Shown here: piece by piece, positions 12,415-19,628 of the stretch | Layout of the letters: each line of letters begins with the position of its first letter | How positions within the stretch are numbered: the stretch's first letter is position 1 | Assembly (NCBI RefSeq): GCF_014280935.1 | Contig: NZ_JACLZI010000044.1 | Span: 1 to 64,000, forward strand | Reading direction: 5' to 3' | Length of the DNA stretch: 64,000 nucleotides | Source: Aquibacillus kalidii | GTDB lineage: Bacteria; Bacillota; Bacilli; Bacillales; Amphibacillaceae | Notes under the pieces: generated by a model | Database searches by the model: none | What the model was told of the DNA's origin: nothing | The model's input: only the letters and a program-made list of their open reading frames with translations | Made by a program: the position numbers and the translations under genes

Positions 12415-12442
12415 TCTTATATCATTTAGAATCTATTATCAA
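12414..12442 (-). promoter_or_regulatory. Candidate sigma-A promoter for the suf operon
   Basis: On the minus strand TTGATA (12437-12442) is separated by 17 bases from TAAGAT (12414-12419). This would give a leader of about 190 bases before sufC. Matches are moderate, so this remains a candidate. Confidence 0.35.
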
Positions 12443-12773
12443 CAATTTCACTGTTCATTTGACAGGTTTTTATACATTTTTATTAAGAAAAGATTTGTAA
12501 CCGCATAATTAGCAATTTTTTCTACCTTTACGCCTACAATGGATACTTCATAAACACAAGTACACCGATTTTGCTATTGTACTTGCACCTAGTTTCTTCT
12601 ATATATATTTAAATTATTTAAAGTAAACGTATTTACTGTAAATATAAGTCTCTTTCGCATACTTTGTTAATAACATACCATCACATTCAAGATAAACTCA
12701 CTAGTAACTATATTCTTTAATTAACTGAGTGCAAATGTGTCGCTGTGGATTGTGAAGTGAAAGGAATTCCAAC
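12443..12773. other. AT-rich intergenic stretch with a small inverted repeat
   Basis: No gene is visible. An 8-bp perfect inverted repeat, CAAGTACA / TGTACTTG (12557-12585), could be a weak hairpin but has no clear T-run on either strand. Confidence 0.4.
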
Positions 12774-13190
12774 GTCGCGAAATTAGAGAAACATCAAGAA
12801 TTCGCTTCGTTAGAGGGCTCCTTACATTGCGAAATTAGAAAAACAATAAGATTTCGCTTCGTTAGAGGGTCCCTTACATCGCGTAATTAGAGAAAACATA
12901 AGAATTCGCTTTGTTAGAGGGTCCCTTACGTCGCGAAATTAGAGAAAACATAAGAATTCGCTTTGTTAAAGGGCAGCTTACATCGCGTAATTAGAGAAAC
13001 CATAAGAATTCGATTCGTTAGAGGGCTCCTTACATTGCGAAATTAGAAAAACAATAAGATTTCGCTTCGTTAGAGGGTCCCTTACATCACGAAATTAGAG
13101 AAACCATAAGAATTCGATTCGTTAGAGGACAGCTTACGTCGCGAAGTTAAATAAATCATAAGAATTCGCTTCGTTATATTGCCTATCCAA
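12774..13190. repeat. Eight tandem copies of a 52-bp repeat
   Basis: The phase marker GCG (CAC in copy 7) recurs at 12777, 12829, 12881, 12933, 12985, 13037, 13089 and 13141, exactly 52 bases apart. A typical unit begins GCGAAATTAGAGAAACATAA, continues GAATTCGCTTCGTTAGAGGG and ends TCCCTTACATC. Each unit can fold through GCGAA with TTCGC; copies 2 and 6 have a perfect 7-bp pair GCGAAAT / ATTTCGC. Copies 2 and 6 are identical together with their flanks, indicating a 208-bp (four-unit) duplication. As 52 is not a multiple of three and stops occur, it is not coding. Confidence 0.93.
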
Positions 13191-13252
13191 TTTCTAACTG
13201 GTGATTCTATGGAAAATACGCCAAATGGAAAAACAAATATGAATAAGCAATA

Positions 13253-13291
13253 AAAAAGATTCCTTGTTCGTTTTGGACAAGGAATCTTTTT
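13253..13291 (-). terminator. Strong bidirectional-looking terminator
   Basis: AAAAAGATTCCTTGT and ACAAGGAATCTTTTT form a perfect 15-bp stem with a 9-base loop. On the minus strand it is followed by TATTG after a T-run. It lies 15 bases after the stop codon of a small minus-strand reading frame (13306-13482), supporting transcription of that frame. Confidence 0.85.
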
Positions 13292-13305
13292 GGTGTCTAT
13301 TATTA

Positions 13306-13482
13306 CTATCTGTGCGCAAGTCTTTCTATTTCATTATATACTTTCATACTTTGCTTATGACTCTTCTCTCTGGCTTTCTCCACTTTTATTCGGTGACTTA
13401 GCTTTCTGCTGTATTCAGCAAAATTTACACCATGTGTTTGGTGCATCGCTTTCTCCATCTCACTCGTATAATTCAAATTCAA
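13306..13482 (-). CDS. Possible small hypothetical protein, about 58 residues
   Basis: A minus-strand frame begins at a TTG (13482) and ends at TAG (13306-13308). The predicted peptide is highly charged and helical, with stretches such as HRIKVEKAREKSHKQ and VYNEIERLAHR. A strong terminator follows immediately. The start is uncertain: AAAGGATGG lies about 17 bases upstream of the TTG and is better spaced for an ATT three codons earlier, and an ATG in a different frame suggests a possible frameshift. No family was recognised. It could be a real small gene or the 3' end of a decayed one. Confidence 0.35.
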   Translation of the reverse strand: MNLNYTSEMEKAMHQTHGVNFAEYSRKLSHRIKVEKAREKSHKQSMKVYNEIERLAHR

Positions 13483-13923
13483 GTCACTAATAGTGAATCC
13501 ATCCTTTCTATATTTACAATTAAAATTGTAGCACTAGAAAGTATTATTTAACAAAGAGTATTTGAACTTGTTAGAAGGGATGAGTAGTAATTAGTCGACT
13601 TCACACTAAGATAAGTCTTTCACAGGTTAAATTCTTCTCTTTTTGTTAGATATCCTTACAATTCATTATTATGTTACCATAACCATATCAACGCAAAAAG
13701 GATTAGTAATTTAATGTAGAATTTTTTTAAAGGAATAGATCATAAGTGAAATGAATCATTCTCAAATAACTTACTTATTTGATAAAATCCTCTTAAATGA
13801 GTTCAAAATATAAAGCTAGCAGAGAAAAAAATAATTAGTTTGTACTATAATTAACAGAAAGGCTGTATTGCTACGAATAATTATGTTGTCAATTACACTA
13901 AGTATATGAAAAGAGGGAAAAAG

Positions 13924-14358
13924 ATGAGAGCACCACTATTTAAATTGCCTTATATAAATAACCAACAGCAATTTTATCATCTACAGGATGATATAGGAAA
14001 AATTATTATTATTACATTTTGGACTTCCTGGTGTCCTGACTGTGGAACCGACCTACCAAGAAAAGAGCAACTAAATAAAACGATAAATAATCCAAACGTA
14101 AAAATGCTAACAATTAATGTAACTGGAAGAGAGCGTGAAGAAAAAGCTGGGGCTAATTTTGCTGATCGGTTTTTAACTCAACCAACCCTTTCTGATAATG
14201 GAAAAGAGATCTATAATCTTTATCAATGCATGGGTGTACCTACAACAGTAATAATTGCTCCGGACGGCACTATAGTTGATCAATTTGGTGACCAGGCTTC
14301 CTTTAATGATGTCTTGCTTTCTATTGGGAAGTTGTTAGAAAAGAGCACTAAGAGTTAG
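13924..14358 (+). CDS. TlpA/ResA-like thioredoxin-fold protein
   Basis: About 144 residues. A thioredoxin-fold redoxin with the active site WTSWCPDC (cysteines 37 and 40 from the chosen start) and a cis-proline region GVPTTVIIAPDG. There is no signal peptide or membrane anchor, so unlike ResA or StoA it probably works in the cytosol. The ATG at 13924 has GAGGG at good spacing; another ATG lies six codons upstream without a better site. The 3' end overlaps the convergent yusD gene by 11 bases. The partner protein is unknown. Confidence 0.8.
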   Translation: MRAPLFKLPYINNQQQFYHLQDDIGKIIIITFWTSWCPDCGTDLPRKEQLNKTINNPNVKMLTINVTGREREEKAGANFADRFLTQPTLSDNGKEIYNLYQCMGVPTTVIIAPDGTIVDQFGDQASFNDVLLSIGKLLEKSTKS

Positions 14359-14674
14359 ATAAATAAAGAATCGATTCTAAAAAAAGTAAATCTTTATAGC
14401 TTCCTGATACAGAAACCAACTCATTCGGCATACTGGTAAGTTTTCCTCCACCTAATATTAGCGAATTAATTATTTCATCATTTGCTTCTACGGTGATATC
14501 AGCTTTTCTGTCAACGGAGTCAAGAACAGCAATAGTTCCATCTTGAAATGAAACATACCATGAATCTTTTTGATCATGAAAGCAGACAACTAGTTTCTTA
14601 TGGTGGTAAAGGCTTGTCAAATCTTCTCTTGACTCTAAATCCTTTTTCCAACTGTACAAAGCATGACGGTCCAT
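14348..14674 (-). CDS. yusD: SCP2 sterol-binding-like domain protein (YusD-like)
   Basis: About 108 residues. The hydrophobic-pocket pattern of the SCP2/sterol carrier fold is visible: VSFQDGTIAVLD, ADITVEANDEIINSLILGG and VSGSYKDLLFLESIL. B. subtilis has the similar protein YusD next to yusE and yusF, and the order is kept here. The ATG at 14674 has AAGGGGA upstream; a TTG two codons earlier is possible. Function is unknown; lipid binding is inferred from the fold. It overlaps the convergent redoxin gene at its 3' end. Confidence 0.7.
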   Translation of the reverse strand: MDRHALYSWKKDLESREDLTSLYHHKKLVVCFHDQKDSWYVSFQDGTIAVLDSVDRKADITVEANDEIINSLILGGGKLTSMPNELVSVSGSYKDLLFLESILYLSNS

Positions 14675-14775
14675 AATCAATCCCCTTAAAATTAGTTATA
14701 ATTTCTTATTCTGTATCGTAAGAGCTAATTCCTGTCTAGTTGACTAATTACAGAGGATTAATCGTCAAACCTATT

Positions 14776-15084
14776 TTATGACTCGCACCATAATGTTAAA
14801 TGCTCATAAATATTTGTAACGGATTCAAATGAATACATTTTGTTAGCTACTTCACCTTTTTTCAAATGCAAAAGACATGGAACACTTTTAATAAAGTTGT
14901 CCTTCATATATTGAGGTTGTAAAGAGGCATTCATCTCATAAATAGTACCTATCGCCTCCATACTTTCTAGAGGTTCAATAAGCTTTCTTGCTAACTTACA
15001 TGTTCCACAAAACGGCGTATGAACAAACACAAATTGCCTTTCGATTAGTGGGTTAGTTAGTTGTTCAAACGTTATTTCTTTCAT
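14776..15084 (-). CDS. yusE: Thioredoxin-like protein YusE
   Basis: 102 residues, a compact thioredoxin fold with the active site TPFCGTCKLAR (cysteines 26 and 29) and the cis-proline segment KSVPCLLHL, which has an extra cysteine. The ATG has AAGGTGATGG upstream. It starts 9 bases after yusF, so the two are likely co-transcribed. The CGTC motif differs from classical CGPC thioredoxin, so its redox partner cannot be guessed. Confidence 0.85.
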   Translation of the reverse strand: MKEITFEQLTNPLIERQFVFVHTPFCGTCKLARKLIEPLESMEAIGTIYEMNASLQPQYMKDNFIKSVPCLLHLKKGEVANKMYSFESVTNIYEHLTLWCES

Positions 15085-15093
15085 TCCATCACC

Positions 15094-15444
15094 TTAAACT
15101 AAAAAAATTGGATTAACAGAGAGACTGCTTCCGATTAGTGCGATAGCTAGCTCTGATTGAGGGGTAGCTGCAACTTCACGAAAGGTTTTATCAATATGAA
15201 TATGTTCCGCATGTGGTAATTCCATAGACAATTGCTTCCTTAGCTTGTGACCAGCATTGTCTTCATCAACTAGGATGTACACGTCTTTATTATCGAGATC
15301 ATGTTCAATTAGTAATTCCTCTAGTCTTTCGACGCCCAATGTTCCATTCGTACAAATTATTTCAACATCCTCATCAATAATTTTTTCAATTTGGATTTTG
15401 TCTGAGCGTCCCTCTACAATAATCACTTTGCCTACATTTGCCAT
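15094..15444 (-). CDS. yusF: Toprim domain protein YusF
   Basis: About 116 residues. A single toprim domain: the acidic motif VIIVEGRSDK at the N-terminus and VDEDNAGHKLR further on, as in small primase-like or M5-type toprim proteins. The start at 15444 is chosen because AGGTGATC precedes it. It may act on nucleic acid, but no function is established. It is immediately upstream of yusE. Confidence 0.85.
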   Translation of the reverse strand: MANVGKVIIVEGRSDKIQIEKIIDEDVEIICTNGTLGVERLEELLIEHDLDNKDVYILVDEDNAGHKLRKQLSMELPHAEHIHIDKTFREVAATPQSELAIALIGSSLSVNPIFLV

Positions 15445-15505
15445 GTGATCACCTGCTTCTTCATAAGTAATAAGCACAACAAAGTGTTAATTTAGCATTA
15501 ACAAC

Positions 15506-15539
15506 AATCCCCTGTCACATTCTTGAGTAACAAGGGATT
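15506..15539 (-). terminator. Probable terminator after gcvH
   Basis: An inverted repeat built on AATCCC...GGGATT, with mismatches and G-U pairs, lies about 65 bases downstream of the gcvH stop codon. The T-tract is weak on the minus strand (TTGTTGTT). Confidence 0.45.
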
Positions 15540-15604
15540 AATTTTTTGTCTTACTAACATTGTATTTAATTTTGCTTATTTGATGCACAAGTATATGTTT
15601 TTAA

Positions 15605-15991
15605 TTATTCGTCCTCGTTAATCAATTTTTCATATTGTTCAGCAGTCATAAGCTTTTCAATTTCTGAGGATTCAGTTGGTTCAATAACGATCATCCAAGC
15701 TTTCTCATAAGGGGATTCGTTCACAAATTCAGGACTATCATCTAGCTCTTCGTTTATTTCTACTACTGTCCCGCTAATAGGTGCATACAGCTCTGATACC
15801 GTTTTAACAGATTCCACACTTCCGAAAGGCTCGTCCGCTTGTAAAGTGTCTCCAACCTCAGGAAGTTCTACAAATACAATATCACCTAATTCTGATTGTG
15901 CATGGTCTGTTATCCCAATACGAACTTTTTCTCCCTCAACTTTTACCCATTCATGCTCTTCTGAATAACGAAAATCCTTTGGTAGACTCAT
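15605..15991 (-). CDS. gcvH: Glycine cleavage system H protein
   Basis: 128 residues. The lipoyl attachment lysine lies in [14 protein letters not shown], with the normal N-terminal [10 protein letters not shown] segment. H protein carries the aminomethyl group between the P, T and L proteins. In Bacillus it is also the entry point for lipoyl transfer to other complexes, which explains why it stands apart from gcvT-gcvPA-gcvPB. AGGAGG precedes the ATG. It lies downstream of yusI on the same strand. Confidence 0.97.
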   Translation of the reverse strand: MSLPKDFRYSEEHEWVKVEGEKVRIGITDHAQSELGDIVFVELPEVGDTLQADEPFGSVESVKTVSELYAPISGTVVEINEELDDSPEFVNESPYEKAWMIVIEPTESSEIEKLMTAEQYEKLINEDE

Positions 15992-16055
15992 TCCAAAAAC
16001 CTCCTACAAAATTTTGAACTTGAATTATGTATTATAATTCGGGAAAGTTCCCTCT

Positions 16056-16415
16056 TTATTTATTCCAAGTTTGATCAAATGTTTCTTCTTTAAACCCGAC
16101 TGTTACCTTACTATCGTCCATTACAATTGGACGTTTAATCAACATACCATCAGATGCCAACCATTCTAACATTTGGTCTTCACTAGCCTCTTTAAGTTGA
16201 TCTTTCAAGCCTAGCTCTCTATATTTCTTACCACTAGTATTAAAGAACTTCTTTATCGGAAGATTACTCTTCTCTACCATAGTCTTTAATTCATCTTTCG
16301 TTGGTGGATTATCAACAAGGTGCACTTCATTAAATGGAACATCATGTTCAACCAACCATTTTTTTGCTTTTTGACATGTCCCACATTTAGGATACCAATA
16401 AAAAGTTAAGGCCAC
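16056..16415 (-). CDS. yusI: ArsC/Spx-family protein YusI
   Basis: 119 residues of the ArsC/Spx family. The N-terminal redox motif is KCGTCQKAKKW (cysteines 11 and 14) and the conserved RPIV loop is present (LIKRPIVMD). Unlike true arsenate reductases it has a CXXC as in Spx, but it belongs to the YusI/YffB side branch of unknown function. The start is GTG with AAGGAGG at ideal spacing. It precedes gcvH on the same strand, as in B. subtilis. Confidence 0.9.
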   Translation of the reverse strand: MALTFYWYPKCGTCQKAKKWLVEHDVPFNEVHLVDNPPTKDELKTMVEKSNLPIKKFFNTSGKKYRELGLKDQLKEASEDQMLEWLASDGMLIKRPIVMDDSKVTVGFKEETFDQTWNK

Positions 16416-16545
16416 TATTTAACCTCCTTCTCTATGTTCTAGTTTAAACCATAATAGAATTGTACTGTAGGATAATTTTACCTAACTTATTATTGATAGT
16501 GCAAGCATCAACTATTAGTTATTATTTTAAATCTATTATTACAAA

Positions 16546-16589
16546 AAAATAAACCCACAGATTTTTATAAAAACTTGTGGATTTATTTT
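16546..16589 (-). terminator. Terminator of the fadNAE operon
   Basis: AAAATAAACCCACA and TGTGGATTTATTTT pair at 13 of 14 positions, and the minus-strand side continues into a T-run. It lies about 50 bases after the fadE stop codon. Confidence 0.8.
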
Positions 16590-16640
16590 AAATCAGAGTC
16601 AGAGCTCTATCCTAGTGAATGTTTAACTGAAGCTCACATT

Positions 16641-18425
16641 CTAAACTATATATTTCTCTTCTTGTAATACTAATTTGGCTATTTGTCTTTTCTTTTCGAT
16701 TACATTAGTAGGGTTATGTCTAGTTAATTTCTTCATTGCAGAAAGCATAATTCTTAGTGTATCTCCTGTTTCACATGCAATTAGCGTTTCCTTAGCATGT
16801 GCCTCGATTCGATTAAAAGCTTCCTGTACATATACTTCCGTGTACAATAGTTTTTGGTTACTTTTATCTAAGCCACTTCTATTTATAGCTTTTTTCGTTC
16901 GTAATAGAGCAGATTCGATATGATAGATTTCCGCAACAATATCAGCTAGATTTACTAAAATTTCTTGTTCTTGCTCTAACTTTGTTCCGTGCTTCTGTGC
17001 TGCAAGACCAGCAGCTAGTAGGGCTATTTTTTTAGCATTAGCAAGTAAATATGTTTCTTTTTCCAGGGTATCCGTGCCAACTTCTTCTGGCATGAACATC
17101 ATTAATTCTTCTTGAAGTGTTTGTGCTTTTTGTAATAAAGGCAACTCTCCTTTTAATGCCTTTTTCATTAGAGAACCAGGAATAAGTAAACGGTTGATTT
17201 CATTAGTTCCTTCAAAAATTCTTTGGATTCTGGCATCTCTGTACATTCTCTCTACCTCATATTCTTGCATAAACCCATATCCACCATGAATTTGAACCGC
17301 TTCATCTGCCACGAAGTCGATTAATTCTGTACCAAATACTTTATTTAGAGAGCACTCGATTTGGTATTCTGCAATGGCTCCTGCCACTGCTCTACCATCC
17401 TTTAACTCTTCATCTGCTAAATTACTCATCCGCTGTTCAAATAAGCCGACAGTTCGGTACACAGCACTCTCGTTTGCATAAGTGTTAACTGCCATCGTTG
17501 CCAACTTTTCTTGAATTAACGAGAATCTTGCTATTGCTGTCTTAAACTGTTTTCGCTGATTCGCATAGGCAGATGCTAATTCAATTCCTCTTTTAGCACC
17601 ACCAACTCCTCCAATTGCAAGTTTATAACGACCCACATTCAAAATGTTAAACGCAATAATATGGCCTCTACCGATTTCACCTAACACATTTTCAACTGGT
17701 ACCTCTGCATCTTCCAAAATTAGCGTTCTAGTTGAAGAACTTTTTATTCCCATTTTCTTTTCCTCTGGACCGGTTGATACTCCAGGAAAATCTCTTTCTA
17801 CAATAAATGCTGTAAATTCATCTCCATTAATCTGTGCATACACGATAAATAAATCTGCAAAACCTGCATTAGTAATCCATTGTTTTTCTCCATTTAAAAC
17901 ATAATGGGTTCCTTCATCATTAAGTATTGCATTAGTCTTCGCCCCAAGAGCATCAGACCCAGACCCCGGTTCCGTTAAGGCATATGCTGCAATTTTTTCT
18001 CCTGTTGCAAGATTTGGCAAGTACTTTTGTTTTTGCTCTTCGTTACCAAAGAAAACAATTGGAAGTGAGCCAATTCCTACATGTGCCCCGTGTGTAACAG
18101 AAAAGCCTCCAGCACGAGAAAACTTTTCAGTAATTAACGATGAACTAATTTTATCCAATCCCAGTCCGCCATACTCTTCTGGTACATCTACCCCTAATAA
18201 TCCTAGCTCTCCTGCCTTTTTTAGTAAATCAACCGAATGATTAAACTGATGATTCTCCAACAAATCAACTTTAGGTAACACTTCACCTTCTACGAAATCT
18301 TCTGTTGTCTTCGCAATCATGATATGTTCCTCTGTGAAATCTTCCGGAGTGATAACATCCTCTGGCCCAAGATCTTCAATTAGAAAAGCTCCACCCTTAA
18401 ACACTTTCTCTTTTGTTTCACTCAT
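16641..18425 (-). CDS. fadE: Acyl-CoA dehydrogenase FadE
   Basis: 594 residues from the ATG at 18425 (GGGAGG upstream). The normal acyl-CoA dehydrogenase core (about 30-430) has AYALTEPGSGSDA, GEKQWITNAGFADLF and the catalytic glutamate in RIFEGTNEI. A helical C-terminal extension of about 170 residues follows, as in B. subtilis FadE (YusJ). It catalyses the first, FAD-dependent step of fatty acid beta-oxidation. It is last in fadN-fadA-fadE, starts 15 bases after fadA and falls under the FadR operator upstream of fadN. Confidence 0.95.
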   Translation of the reverse strand: MSETKEKVFKGGAFLIEDLGPEDVITPEDFTEEHIMIAKTTEDFVEGEVLPKVDLLENHQFNHSVDLLKKAGELGLLGVDVPEEYGGLGLDKISSSLITEKFSRAGGFSVTHGAHVGIGSLPIVFFGNEEQKQKYLPNLATGEKIAAYALTEPGSGSDALGAKTNAILNDEGTHYVLNGEKQWITNAGFADLFIVYAQINGDEFTAFIVERDFPGVSTGPEEKKMGIKSSSTRTLILEDAEVPVENVLGEIGRGHIIAFNILNVGRYKLAIGGVGGAKRGIELASAYANQRKQFKTAIARFSLIQEKLATMAVNTYANESAVYRTVGLFEQRMSNLADEELKDGRAVAGAIAEYQIECSLNKVFGTELIDFVADEAVQIHGGYGFMQEYEVERMYRDARIQRIFEGTNEINRLLIPGSLMKKALKGELPLLQKAQTLQEELMMFMPEEVGTDTLEKETYLLANAKKIALLAAGLAAQKHGTKLEQEQEILVNLADIVAEIYHIESALLRTKKAINRSGLDKSNQKLLYTEVYVQEAFNRIEAHAKETLIACETGDTLRIMLSAMKKLTRHNPTNVIEKKRQIAKLVLQEEKYIV

Positions 18426-18439
18426 TATTATTCCTCCCA

Positions 18440-19612
18440 TTATATTAATTCGAATACACCTGCCGCACCCATGCCTCCACCAATGCACATCGTCACAACT
18501 CCAAATTGTTCATTACGACGTTTCATCTCGTGGATTAAACTTAATGTCAGCTTAGTTCCGGTACATCCAAGTGGATGGCCTAGTGCTATAGCTCCACCAT
18601 TTACATTTACTTTGTCCTCATCTAACCCTAAACTTCGAATTACTTGAATCGACTGTGAAGCAAATGCTTCATTCAGTTCAAAAAGTCCTATGTCATCAAT
18701 AGTGAGCCCGGCCATATTTAGTGCCTTTGGTACAGCCTCAACTGGCCCTACTCCCATTATTTCAGGTTCAACACCCGCGACTGCAAAAGACCTGAATTTA
18801 ACCAACGATTGAAAACCTTCCGATTCTGCTTTTTTTCGCTCCATCAATAGAACAGTAGCAGCACCATCACTCATTTGAGAAGAGTTACCTGCAGTCACTG
18901 TCCCATTAACAGAGAACGCAGGTTTAAGTTTGGATAACGCAATAGAATCGGTGTCTGGACGTACCCCCTCATCATGGTTAAAATCAAAAATTTGTTCCTG
19001 TACATGGTTACCAGCAAGTATATCGTGTTGTTTTACTTCTACCGGAACAATTTCGTTGAGAAATTTTCCTTCTTTTAAGGCTGCGGCAGCACGTCTGTGA
19101 CTTCTTACCGCAAAAGCATCTTGGTCCTCTCTTGAAATCCCAAATCTTCTAGCTACTTCTTCAGCCGTATGACCCATAGACATGTAATATCCTGGAGCAT
19201 TCTCGACTAACACTATATTCGGTCTAATGACATGCCCTCCCATTGGGATTAAACTCATCGATTCTGCTCCACCTGCTAAAATCGCATTTCCTGATCCTAG
19301 CATGATTTGTTCAGCCCCATAAGCAATACTCTGTAACCCTGAGGAACAATAGCGGTTGATTGTAATACCAGGAACTGTAATCGGAAGTCCTGCTAACCCA
19401 GCAATGTTCCGAGCCATATTCATTCCTTGTTCTGCTTCTGGCATTGCACATCCAATAATTACGTCATCTATTTGTCCTTGATAATTTGCACGTTTGAGTG
19501 TTTCTTTGATGGTAAGTGCTGCGAGATCATCTGGACGAACATGTGCTAATGATCCTTTTTTAGCTTTTCCCACTGGTGTACGAGCACCAGCTACAATAAC
19601 AGCTTCTTTCAC
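18440..19612 (-). CDS. fadA: Acetyl-CoA C-acyltransferase (thiolase) FadA
   Basis: 390 residues. The nucleophilic cysteine lies in [11 protein letters not shown], the catalytic histidine in [14 protein letters not shown], and the second cysteine in [12 protein letters not shown]. The start is GTG with GGGAGGGG upstream. It cleaves 3-ketoacyl-CoA in the last step of beta-oxidation. It lies 16 bases downstream of fadN and just upstream of fadE. Confidence 0.96.
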   Translation of the reverse strand: MKEAVIVAGARTPVGKAKKGSLAHVRPDDLAALTIKETLKRANYQGQIDDVIIGCAMPEAEQGMNMARNIAGLAGLPITVPGITINRYCSSGLQSIAYGAEQIMLGSGNAILAGGAESMSLIPMGGHVIRPNIVLVENAPGYYMSMGHTAEEVARRFGISREDQDAFAVRSHRRAAAALKEGKFLNEIVPVEVKQHDILAGNHVQEQIFDFNHDEGVRPDTDSIALSKLKPAFSVNGTVTAGNSSQMSDGAATVLLMERKKAESEGFQSLVKFRSFAVAGVEPEIMGVGPVEAVPKALNMAGLTIDDIGLFELNEAFASQSIQVIRSLGLDEDKVNVNGGAIALGHPLGCTGTKLTLSLIHEMKRRNEQFGVVTMCIGGGMGAAGVFELI

Positions 19613-19628
19613 GTTCTTCCCCTCCCTC

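Noticed and set aside
12774-13190. CRISPR array
   Set aside because: The 52-bp units are directly adjacent with no unique spacers, and no cas genes are in the window.
13290-13490. Plus-strand reading frame of 66 codons
   Set aside because: It is antisense to the small minus-strand frame and has no ribosome-binding site; it overlaps the terminator.
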